Source of the DNA: Helianthus annuus
Taxonomy: Eukaryota; Streptophyta; Magnoliopsida; Asterales; Asteraceae
Length of the DNA stretch: 64,000 bases
NCBI RefSeq assembly: GCF_002127325.2
Contig: NC_035435.2
Coordinates: 11,614,289 to 11,678,288 of the forward strand
Direction of reading: 5' to 3'
Position numbers and translations under genes: made by a program. The notes below the pieces were generated by a model. That model was not told where the DNA came from, searched no databases, and saw only the letters and a list, made by a program, of their open reading frames with translations. Of the stretch, positions 23,894 through 34,170 are shown in pieces (position 1 is the first letter of the stretch; each line of letters opens with the position of its first letter).

Positions 23894-24681
23894 TGTTAGG
23901 AAACTTTATTTGTAAGTATTGAAGAAAATCTCAATCAACTGGATCTCTGAAGAGATAACAGTCCTGAAGATCACAGCAAGAAGAAGAAGATCAGATAGGA
24001 CAACTGAAATGCAAAGTATCTACTTCAAAGAATCACAAGTTGGTCAAGAGTTGATTTGGATTATCAGAGAAGGTCATTTCTGATGGATCTGATGATATTT
24101 CTGATGAAATATCATCAGTTTCTGACGATTCTGATCATCAGACTTTCTGATGATTTGTTCACCAGAATTTCTGATGAAGTGGTTTATCAGAAATTCTGTT
24201 GAAAGCCCCACTTGTCTAAAAACACAACTCTATCGTGCCACCAATGACCGAAGCATGACATTACTAGTTATCATGATTACAAATGCAACTTGAACGATGG
24301 ATTCAATGAATATGTCAAATTGCTACTTTACGCAGGACTTATTGCATGAATAAACAATTGTTTATTCATGTACACAGCCGTCTATAAATAGAAGGCTCGA
24401 GAGGCAGAAGATACTTGAGTTTGAAGCTTAGCATTCATATACAAACACCCAAACTCCAATGCTCTTCTCACCCACAGAATTCAAGATTCATTTGTATTAG
24501 ATAATAATCTTACAATCACCTTGTTAAACTAATTTGTTTCAAAGTGATATAAACTTGATAATTCTGTAGGTCTTGTTTCTTGAAAGTCTGATTTCCATTT
24601 CCGCACATCTTTTTCACATATACTGATATCACTTGCCATATTACGTAAAAAGAAGTTGTTAAGGCCATACTGGGTCCAACA
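23894..24681 (+). mobile_element. Copia 3' LTR
   Basis: 788 bp, aligned along its length with 14708-15484. It carries 12 extra bases in a TCTGATGA-rich segment (near 24087-24105), lacks one base near 24220, and has about 13 substitutions. It ends GGTCCAACA, followed by the TSD ATGGT. Confidence 0.92.
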
Positions 24682-24686
24682 ATGGT

Positions 24687-25120
24687 CTACAGGAGTTTAT
24701 GCTAATAAAACCATATATTTTATGGTTTCAAATTATTGGTATCCATTAAGTGAGAGGAACATCGTTGCTTTTGATGTTCTAAGTGAGACTTTCAGAATGC
24801 TTCATTTTCTCGAGAGTATTGTAGTCAATCCTTGCCAAGGGCATTTTTTGACCATCGCAAAGAGGCTGCATATGATTGTTATTGGAAAGTCTGCTGAGCT
24901 AACTGCTGATTTGCTCAGATATGAAGAAGAAGGCTGGATGAAGGTGTTTGTTTTCAATAATCTTCGTGTAGTTGATTATGTAGATAGGCGCCGAAGGACT
25001 AATATAATTGAAGACAACAAATGGCTGATAACAAGCATCTGGGGGGATATGATTGAAGTTGATCTCAGCAACAAACTTCTGAAATACCTCCAACATGTTG
25101 ACAACTTCAATGGTCCGTAA
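24687..25120 (+). pseudogene. F-box protein gene, 3' half
   Basis: Continues the frame interrupted at 14707: the codon split by the insertion is completed here, and the frame runs 144 codons to the TAA at 25118-25120. It shows the typical F-box-associated block: YWYPLSERNIVAFDVLSETF, FLTIAKRLHMIVIG, WMKVFVFNN and NKWLITSIWGDMIEVDLSN. The ATG at 24656 lies inside the LTR and is not a natural start. This half has no F-box, so alone it cannot join an SCF complex. Confidence 0.85.
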
Positions 25121-26870
25121 GGAGCTTTACTTATCGAGACTACTATTTCACCAATTGATTAGGAATTAGGATCCTGTATTTTATTGAATGTTATTTGCTG
25201 TTTTGACAATTGTATTTTATATACAATTAGTTATGTTAAAATTATTAATCAAAGCTCTGTTATTTGCTGCGTTAAAATTTTATTGAATGAATATTGATGT
25301 TTGAGAGTGTAAAAGCTTGTAATATTGGCAAAGGTCTATTTAAATGATCAAAGCTCTTTTATTGCGAACAGATGTTTCAAAATAAAACAGTGGTTGATAC
25401 ATCTGTTGACTTGGGTCAACAGATGGATGAACTTTGTATGTTGTTTGACACTTGTAGTTTTTATATAATTAGTTCTGTTAAAATTATTAACCATGTTTGT
25501 TATTTAAATTAAGTAAATAAATATTTAGGTTTGAGAGTGTAAAAGCTTGTAATATTGGCAAAGGTATGTTTAAATGATCAAAGCTCTGTTATTGGGAACA
25601 GATGTTTGAAAATAGAACAGTGGTTGATACATCTGTTGACTTTGGTCAACAGATGTATGAAAACAGATGTTTGTAACTACTGTTGAGAAAACTGTGGTTG
25701 AAACCGCTATTTTGTTAAAATGGTGGTTTAAAACCACTGTTGTGTTAAAATAGTGTTTTGTGGAGGTTGAAGGGGATTGAAATGATTGATGGGTTAAAAT
25801 ATTGTTTTTTGGAGAAGGAAGATTCTTGAATTACTGTTTATATAATGACTGTAGTTAAAGCTCAATGTTTTAATCCACTGATGTTTCAAAATAAAACAGT
25901 GGTTGATACATCTGTTGACTTGGGTCAACAGATGGATGAACTTTGTATGCTGTTTGACACTTGTAGTTTTTATATAATTAGTTCTGTTAAAATTATTAAC
26001 CATGTTTGTTATTTAAATTAAGTAAATAAATATTTAGGTTTGAGAGTGTAAAAGCTTGTAATATTGGCAAAGGTATGTTTAAATGATCAAAGTTCTGTTA
26101 TTGGGAACAGATATTTGAAAATAAAACAGTGGTTGATACATTTGTTGACTTTGGTCAACAGATGTATGAAAACTGATGTTTGTAACTACTGTTGAGAAAA
26201 CTGTGGTTGAAACCCTATTTTGTTAAAATGGTGGTTTAAAACTACTGTTGTGTTAAAATAGTGTTTTGTGGAGGTTGAAGGGGATTGAAATGACTGATGG
26301 GTTAAAATATTGTTTTTTTTTATGATAAGGAAGATTCTTGAATTACTGTTTATATAATGACTGTAGGTAAAGCTCAGTGTTTTAATCCAATGATAGTTAT
26401 AATCAACTACTGTTTTCGTTTTCAGCACTGTAATATTGGCAAAGGTATGTTTAAATGATCAAAGCTCTGTTATTGGGAACATATGTTTGAAAATAAAACA
26501 GTGGTTGGTACATCTGTTAACTTTGTTCAACAGATGGATGAAAATAGATGTTTAGAACTACTGTTGAGAAAACTGTGGTTGAAACAGCTGTTTGGTTAAA
26601 ATGGTGGTTTAAAACCAGTGTTTGGTTAAAATAGTGTTTTGTGGAGGTCGAAGGGGATTGAAACGACTGATGGGTTAAAATATTGTTTTTTGGGAGAAGG
26701 AACATGCTTGAACCACTGTTTATAAATGACAGCTGTTAAAGGTCAGTTTTTTAATTCACTGATAGTTATAGTCAGTTACTGTTTTCATTTTCAGCACTGT
26801 AAACTACTGATATTGATTCATCAGTGGTTTCCTAACAACTGTCATCCATTATTCATCAGAGGTTCTCACG
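25121..26870 (+). repeat. Tandem 509 bp repeats downstream of the F-box gene
   Basis: 25371-25879 and 25880-26388 are nearly identical with a 509 bp offset, and a shorter third unit runs to about 26790. Each holds the phrases GTAATATTGGCAAAGGT (25319, 25550, 26059, 26431), AACAGATGTTTG, CATCTGTTGAC and variants of AACCACTGTT. Small frames on the minus strand are artefacts of the repeat. No gene seen. Confidence 0.8.
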
Positions 26871-27071
26871 TGGACAGTACTTAGCCGTCAGATCTTTTGT
26901 AACCGCTGCCATGTCAGCATTCACTTTTTCCACCTATAAAACCCTGATCAAAACCGCAAACAAGGTTTTTACTGTCGAGTCGAATTCAAAATTCATTTTA
27001 AAAGCAGGTTTAATCAAATCCTCTCAGATCACTCATCTTCTTCCTTCGTTCTTAACTACCTTTGATTTATC
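26871..27071 (+). promoter_or_regulatory. Putative promoter and leader of the second extra-ORF cluster
   Basis: TATA box CCTATAAAAC at 26933-26942, about 135 bp before the ATG at 27072. The spacing resembles the TATA-leader-ATG layout upstream of the copia ORF at 20290. Confidence 0.45.
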
Positions 27072-28044
27072 ATGGATCTGTCATTCAAAATCCGTCATAA
27101 CTACATGAGTACACTTGCAAAAACAAGTAAAAACACAGGATTTCATTCCGTGATTGATGCACTTTCATCTTCAAAGTACAAAACTTTGTTGACTTGCAAT
27201 GAAACCATCTATGTGGAGACCCAACAAGAGTTCTGGAAAAATGCAAAGCTTGAAACTAAGGACAAAAAGACCTTAGCTATTACTTCATCAATAAGGGGAA
27301 TTCCTGTGGTCATTACACCTCAAACCATTTCAGAGGTTTTTGAAATCAATGATCTTACAGGTAAAAGCTCTTTCCCAAAAACAGAGTACCAAACTGATTT
27401 CTCTGAGAGAGGGTATGAAGAAGAAATGAAAAGGGATCGCTCCCTAATCAATATAATTATGAATATAATTGTAGTTATTTGCTTTGATGAGTTAAGTGAA
27501 ATGAAAGTCGATTTTGACTTTAGAAAAGCGCAGTTTTCCTCCTGCTTCGAGGTTTTTATTCCACGCCCTCTTGATGTGTGTGTCAAATAAAACAACAGCT
27601 TTTAATGAAATACCATTGAAAATTCAATACCTGGGCTATGCTATCATGGCTGAACAAAATTTTAACTACTCTCAAGAAATTTTCAATGATATGGTTAAGA
27701 ATGTTAATAAAAAATCATTTTTATTGTTTCCAAGGTTTTTAAGTTTTTATCTTCAAAAGAAATTTTCAAAGGATAATGCACATGTGCTTATTCAAGGAAA
27801 TCCTATTCAAATAAACAGTCTAACTTCTGAAACATTCACAAAGCTGTCAAAACCTTTAAAAACCCAAACAGAGGTACCTGAGCAGAATTTACCAGTAACA
27901 ACTGCTCCTCAGGCCCCTGTTGTTGAGCCCACTGCTCTTGGTGATCACAGAAGCACAACCACATCTGTGAAACCCACACAAAAAATCACCAAAAAGACCA
28001 AAAAGAAAACTATTCAAAAGCCCTCCAAACCCACCAAAAGGTGA
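27072..28044 (+). pseudogene. Extra-ORF family relic, second cluster, N-terminal part
   Basis: From the ATG at 27072: QQEFWKNAKLETKD, a central VVITPQTISEVFEIND, then a frameshift near 27530 after which the alternative frame gives LKIQYLGYAIMAEQ, FNYSQEIFNDMV and FLLFPRFLSFYLQKKF. This is the same FWxNA...PRFL domain as in the copia element at 18470 and 20290. A Lys/Thr-rich tail (KITKKTKKKTIQK) ends at 28044. At least one frameshift makes it a pseudogene. No copia LTRs were found around this cluster, so it is either an LTR-less relic, a cargo of another element, or a host gene related to the copia ORF. Confidence 0.55.
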
Positions 28045-29512
28045 CTCTGGAAGACGAGATTCCAGAGGTAACACCTGTGACAACACAAAAGTCACCTGAA
28101 ACCACTGCTGCTACTTCCTCACAGCAGATGGAAGAAAGATCTCAATCTGAGCCTAAAACTCCTCCTGCATCCTCTCAAAAGGATCAGGTTGTATCAACAG
28201 GGATACCACAATCAATGATACGTCTGTTGGATGCACTGGATATAGCTCAGATAAAAATCGGTTCTTCTCAATCACCTGTCAATGAGAATATACCACAACA
28301 AGTGACTGAGTCTGGTGTTTCTATCTCTGTTAACCCACTAATAGTTGAGAAAGCTACACTGCAGGAATTACAAGTAATTCCTGTCAGTAGTTTAAGTGGA
28401 GCAGCTACTACTGTTGTTGAACCCACTGGTTTACACCTGGATAGTAGTTTCATTAGAGAGATTCCCTTGAAGTCAATTTCTTCTTTGGGAACCATAGTGT
28501 CCACTGGTGTGTTTCCATTATACGCTGGTTACCTTAAAATGGTAAGCTCTGCTGAAGAAAGAAGTCCACAGTACCGAGAAGGGCATCAGTGGATGATTTT
28601 TGGGAAATTTTTCCTAAGTCAACCACTGATACAACCACCACTGGTGGGAAATCAGATGATCCCATTAACTTGGGTGATGGTTGAAAGTACAAAGAATTGA
28701 CGGAGAGGGTTGATAAACTTGACACATCTGTTGGAGAAATCAAAACTATGCTGCAACAGTTGTTAGAAGCTCAAAAGGCTACACCCACTGCTGCACCATC
28801 CGCAACATCTGATCCATCTGCTGCTGAGCTATGGCATCTGTTTCAACCTCTGTTTCATAAACAAAGACAATATGCAGATCAACAGCATGAAGTTCAACTT
28901 CAAATGGTCAGAAATGTCATGGAAGCTAGGTACAAAGATATTCAAGCAGATATCAAAGCCATTAAAGCTCATCTGCTTCAAACTACTGGCACTGCTCCTC
29001 CTTCAATCATCTTTGTTGAAAATCCTGATGATGTCAAAAAGTGGGAGAAAACTAAAGGGAAGAAGGGAAAAGAAGATGGTTTATACATGCCAGCAGATCG
29101 AATGTCCAAACTTGTGGTAGAAATCCCAAGACCAGATGGTTCCAAAAAGGTTGATGAGACTCAAAATGCATTTGCTGCATTAAAGGCAAACATGAAAGGA
29201 TCTAAAAAGTTTGAGGAGGAGAAGAAAGTTTTGATGGAAAAAGAAGAGTAGGGTACTTCTAAACCTAAAAGAAGACAGCCTACCAGAAAAGTAAGTCAAC
29301 GCAACACCACACCTTCCAAAACCACCAAACACACTCCTCAAATTCCCAAAATTTCCTGTCATCAAACCTCCAAACCAACAGATGTTATCTCAACAACTGT
29401 CATCACTACTACATCAACCCACAGTCAATCCACTGTCATACCAAAAACAATATCACCATCACAAAATCCAGCTACCAAAAAGAAGAAAACAGCAATTGAC
29501 ACATCAAGTGTT
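28045..29512 (+). pseudogene. Extra-ORF cluster, middle part (Ser/Thr-rich and coiled coil)
   Basis: Three overlapping frames (28041-28700, 28697-29251, then onward to 29512 after a TAG at 29249) give a continuous protein-like sequence: Ser/Thr/Pro/Gln-rich, then a heptad block ERVDKLDTSVGEIKTMLQQL near 28700-28760 and a Lys-rich segment. It parallels the middle of the copia ORF 20290-23747. The frame continues across the solo LTR insertion at 29513, resuming after 32717. Confidence 0.5.
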
Positions 29513-30104
29513 TGTGACAACTGGCACAAAACCGGTAACTTCCGTACACTTTAATTATTATTTAATGACTGCTATTATGTGCTTAAATGTCATCATTTAC
29601 TGATTAGATGCTAAGCAAGTGAATTCATGCACGTTGTATACTACAAGATATTGTTTTATGCAAAAACGAGAGCGTTGCGTCAGAAATATTAGTAAACTCA
29701 CTGGTAAGACACACTGTGTCAACGGAACTGCAGAAAGCAGTTAGACATTAGAAATGAGGCCTAGTTGTAAGTCCTACGACAAAGGTACATCAAAACCCAA
29801 GAGTACATATCAGGGTTTAATTTATAGTCGTTACGAAAGCTAAAACACGCACTAAAAGGCACCCGAAACACACTTTAAGAGCAGAACTAATTATGACAAA
29901 ACTGCGAAACGAACGTTGATGGCCGCCCGGATAATATTTAATCCCACAAATATTCTGTTATGATTAAAATTTAATCAGGTTCGTGTTAAAAAAAAAATAA
30001 GTTAAAACGCTTAAAAACGTTATTTTTTTTCATGTTTAAGCGTGTACCGTGTGTTCCTATGCGACACAGTGCTTACACTGCAAAACGCAGACAACGCAGA
30101 AAAC

Positions 30105-30327
30105 CTAGGAATATGCTAGGAATATTCCAGGAATATGCTAGGAATATGCTAGGAATATTCCAGGAATATGCTAGGAATATGCTAGGAATATTCCAGGAAT
30201 ATGCCAGGAATATGCTAGGAATATTCCAGGAATATGCCAGGAATATGCTAGGAATATTCCAGGAATATGCCAGGAATATGCTAGGAATATTTCAGGAATA
30301 TGCCAGGAATATGCTAGGAATATGCTA
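30105..30327. repeat. 11 bp / 33 bp minisatellite upstream of the LTR TATA box
   Basis: About 20 copies of YAGGAATATKC arranged in a higher-order 33 bp unit. In each unit one 11-mer carries TTC in place of TGC, creating the palindrome GGAATATTCC (five perfect, one GAATATTTC). The frames through it on both strands are artefacts. Confidence 0.92.
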
Positions 30328-30337
30328 TATGGAATGT

Positions 30338-30347
30338 CTATAAATAC
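30338..30347 (+). promoter_or_regulatory. TATA box of the solo LTR
   Basis: CTATAAATAC, ten bases after the end of the minisatellite and about 30 bp before an A/C-rich stretch likely to hold the start site. Confidence 0.6.
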
Positions 30348-32717
30348 CTTGAGATGGCACATATGAACTTTCACACATCAACACCTACCAAACATCTCTC
30401 TCTCTTGCTCTACATACTTCGGCCGAACACCCCCTTGTACATCCATCATATTTTCGGCTTCCATCGTCACATTTCAAGCTCATACAAACGTTAAGGATCA
30501 AGTATAAGGAGTCTTGGTGCACTCGGAGTTTGAAGGACCTCTTTCTCTTGCTTTTATCCACCCTATTTGCGCTTAGATTCTTCCCTAGCCTCGAGCTAGT
30601 GGTGAGTTACTTAAAACACATTCTTGAACTATATTCAAGTGGTTAATATGATATGTAACGGTTAAAACTCGAAATCTTGCAAGATAAAGCTTTAAAGTTT
30701 ACTAAAAACATGAATAATAATGGTTAAAAGCTTACAAGTTGTGTAAATGTTGTAGTATTTATTTTGTGTGGTTATTTGGACCCGATCTATGTTGTGGTAG
30801 CTCGGATCATCATTTAACCCAGTTTGGTCATGATCATGAATCATGACATAAGGTTGTTTTGAATGAAACAAGGGTTAAAGGGTGAAGCTCTACCACACAC
30901 GAATCATGAACTTATGTAAAAGCATTTTACTTGTGAAATAGTGTTTAAAACTAGCCGATCTATGTATCTACAAGAGGTATTTTCGAAAGACCAAGCGTCA
31001 AAAGAAATCACATGTTCTAAACCGGATCTTACACAAACAAAAGTGATTTTTGTGAACAAACAAGTGTGTGGACACTTGTGTAACAAAAGTTTTAACAAAG
31101 AAATAATTTTCGTAAAAACCAACTAGAAGTTGTGGAACTTCATATTCTTTAAAAATAAAGTTTTTAAGAAATTAAACTTATTTTTAAAGATAACAAGACT
31201 TACTAAATGTGCTAGTAAGTTACTACACAATTTTGGTAAATATCCAAGTTCATGAAATGGAGAAATTAGTGATTTTGTTTATGGTTATTGTTGAAAATTG
31301 TTGTTGGTGATTATTGACGATTTAAAAGAAAATAAACACATGTTTTGAAAACATGGGAAACCTCCATTTTTAGGGGAAACTCTGTCAAAATTTTTATAAA
31401 TTTTGACACTTAGAAAAATATAAGTTTTTGAGAAACTTATTCCCTAAAAATGTAATCAAGATTATTACCAAGGTTTCCCTAATTTTTGGTGATAAGAAAT
31501 GAGGATTTCTTCAAGAATAAAAATGGATATAAGTATGTATATTTTTGAGAGAAAAATATATATTATTTTATCACCAACTTCTGTGCTAAGTGTATATAGT
31601 ATGTGTTATACGAGCTAGCGTATTAAGACGTAAAAATACACTAAATACTCATGAGGAGTATAAACATGAAAATACACATACAATATACAAGACACATAAT
31701 TCGGGTGCAAAGTGCAAAACACAAAAGACTTATATTTATTCGTGAGAAAATAATATAAGTAAGACATTTAGTTAAAAATATAAAATATTTTCAACACAAG
31801 AAAATATACACAAAAGTGAGTGACTGAACTTGTGCGACGTAAGTCTAGTGACTAACGTTAAGAAAACGCGTATAGGTTACGACGTTAATTAAGCAAATCC
31901 GGTGAAGTTTACGACGCACAGGAACGCAAAGTTGTGAGTTCATGCTCCCCCTTTTCTTTAACTGTTTTTGTTTTACACTTCGGGGGTGAAATACATGTCA
32001 CAAATTGAATATTGTTTGCATATGTTATGATGGGTACAAAAACATTCAAGTGAAACATTCCAGACCATGTCTCGAATAGGGTACCATAAGCACCATTAAT
32101 CAACGTATACATTCAGACCGCGGAACAAAAGGTTAGATCTAATGGGTTTCAGGCAACCCCACTCTTGGCCTACTTCTACCAATGAGTGCTTCTGTGTCTC
32201 AGTCAAGTCGACAAAAATGCCTAGGTTTGGTGGCTTCCTATGTCGTGACATATGTTAGTGGCCTTGCAAACCACTAGCAAAACTCACACATTCAAACAGT
32301 CATAGTACCCAGTTATACATACGTTTTATGAGTTACATTCAAACATTCATTCATTCTACCAGTTTTATACTATGTTTTCATTCAAGGATATTAAACATTC
32401 AAAAACAATCACTGCATGAATTCACATCAACATTATGTTGATGTTTTTCCAAAACTCACATGTATTTCAGGTAACTAAAGGTGGATGTGCGCGTGGTCCT
32501 ACGCATGCTCGTGGATGTCGTTTTGTTTATCGTTAAATAAAGTTGTAACTTTTAAGACAATATGCTATCATGTGTTGTAAACACTTGACTTATGTTTTCG
32601 GTAATGTAATGTTTGAAGTTATTTTCGAGCATATAGTATGTTTACCTTTCGTATGCAATGAGAACCTTTCATGATCACACCTCGTGCTTCCGCCGCAGAA
32701 AGGGGTGTGACAGTGTT

Positions 32718-33832
32718 GTAGTGACCACAGTGGTTGGAAAACCAGTTGTTTCAACAGGTGTTAATCAGATACCAACTACTTCAATCTCTGCCACTGAAAC
32801 CATAAATACACCACCAACTTCTCCAAAGCACAAAAGGAGAAAGATAACAAACAATGTAGTGGAAGATGACACTTCCCCAACTCTAACATCTACACAACCA
32901 CTGTCCCTTGTCACCATTTGAAACCCTGTTCCATTATCTTCAGTTCAACTCTTCAATCAAAATACTGCCATTGACCCTGCATGAGTACAATATCCTCTAG
33001 ATCTTCCAGCAGTCGGGGAGGAAATCAAATCCTTCTACTCTGAAGATGATCCTGAAAAGAGGAAACTCCCATCTGTTCAAGGTTATCCTTTTCCAAGAAA
33101 TATAGAAGAATATCTCAAAATAAAGGCCCACAAGCAGAGGATATATCTAAAAGAGATATAGAGGGAAAGTCTGACAAAGAGATTCAAACAAATTATCAAT
33201 ATCTGCTCAGTAAAGTTAGAACTTTAGAGCAGTTCTCAAAAGTCTTTTGTCAGGAATTATCAGAAAAATATGATGAAAGCATGAGAAATTACTATCTTGA
33301 ATACATAATAGCATACAAGAAGTACAGGGTAGAAAAGTATCAATACAAAGAATGGACCATCAGTGAACTGCAAGAGGAAACAGTCAGAATTCAAAAGATG
33401 ATTCAAGACAACGTAAAGCAAACTCCTCCGGTTTGGGCCAATTACAAGAAAAATGTACCAGAAAGGACCTTGAAACTGAAAAGAATGAAAGAAGAGCTGA
33501 TAACTGCTGATTATGGGTCAAGAAAGCAGGTTACAAGGTGGAGAGAAGAAAAGGTGTTTGCTACCTACAAAAAGTTGGAAGAGTTAAGGAAGAGAGATCC
33601 TACTGCTCCTAAAAAGCTTGATTATCCGGAAGCAGTGGTTCCAGTCAAACAACAAAAATTGCCAATCAGGAGACCCACTGCTCCAGATGCTAGCATCCTT
33701 TATCAACGAAGTAAAGAAAAGCAGATGGATGAATTAACAAAAGAAGACAAGGCCCAAGAAGATTACATCATCAAAATGGTTTTTCAGACATTTACAGAAG
33801 AGAAACAAGACTCAGCAGAATCTAAACTTTAA
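32718..33832 (+). pseudogene. Extra-ORF cluster, C-terminal part
   Basis: Continues the frame cut at 29512 (VVGKPVVSTGVNQI..., with a TGA at about 32919), passes several stops near 32980-33170, then is open from about 33180 to the stop at 33832. The last open part (about 200 residues) is basic and helical, with YYLEYIIAYKKYRVEKYQYK and LEELRKRDPT. It corresponds in position and composition to the C-terminal part of the copia ORF at 22806-23747. Confidence 0.5.
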
Positions 33833-34170
33833 GTTTTTATACTCTAAACTTTAAGTATTTACTGACTGACTTATTTATTTATTTTATTTATAAGTCTATA
33901 TAAATATAACTATAATCATCGTTTATATTTGTTATGCATGGTTTTCTAATAAACCACTCGTGTTTGCACAATCTAAACTTTAAGTTTGTTAGACATCTTT
34001 TATTAAGTTTGTTAAAATCTTTTATATTTACTTATATAGTTGTCTTTTAGCTATAATAAATAACACGTTTTGGTAAAATATCTATACACATATCTATATG
34101 TTCTGTCAATATGTGTTATGCATGGTTTTCTAAGAAACGACCCGTGTTTGCACACGGGTTTTACCGCTAG
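33833..34170 (+). mobile_element. Helitron 3' terminus (5' end not identified)
   Basis: Ends with the hairpin CCCGTGTTTGCACACGGG (34141-34158), eight bases, then CTAG at 34167-34170 followed by T: the standard Helitron 3' end and insertion context. A partial copy of the same end (ATGCATGGTTTTCTAATAAA, ...CGTGTTTGCAC) lies 205 bp upstream at 33935-33968 without the CTAG. The words CTAAACTTTAAGT recur at 33823, 33844 and 33973. The 5' TC end could not be placed, so it is open whether the upstream ORF cluster is Helitron cargo. Confidence 0.6.

Larger units (their letters stand above)
14708..24681 (+). mobile_element. Ty1/copia (SIRE-like) non-autonomous retrotransposon, 9974 bp, inserted in the F-box gene
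   Basis: Complete element with two LTRs (777 and 788 bp), PBS, gag, PPT and a perfect 5 bp TSD ATGGT (14703-14707 and 24682-24686). The LTRs differ by about 13 substitutions, a 12 bp indel and a 1 bp indel (about 1.7%), so it is older than the + strand gypsy element. It keeps gag and the first part of the protease but lacks integrase, reverse transcriptase and RNase H. In the place downstream where SIRE/Maximus-type elements carry an extra (envelope-like) ORF it has two extra reading frames. It is therefore a deletion derivative dependent on helper proteins. Confidence 0.92.
29513..32712. mobile_element. Solo LTR, 3200 bp, with perfect 5 bp TSD
   Basis: Begins TGTGACAACTGGC and ends GGGGTGTGACA; flanked by GTGTT at 29508-29512 and 32713-32717. 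No PBS, PPT or internal region adjoins it, so it is the product of recombination between the two LTRs of a gypsy-type element. It contains a minisatellite, a TATA box (30338-30347) and a following CT-rich leader, which suggest it reads left to right (+). Removing it and one TSD restores the protein-like frame of the host relic. Confidence 0.9.

Noticed and set aside
30032..30343. Open frames of 103 and 67 codons with perfect NMLGIFQEYAR-like repeats on both strands
   Set aside because: They are translations of the 33 bp minisatellite (33 is divisible by 3, so frames stay open). The array lies upstream of a TATA box inside an LTR.
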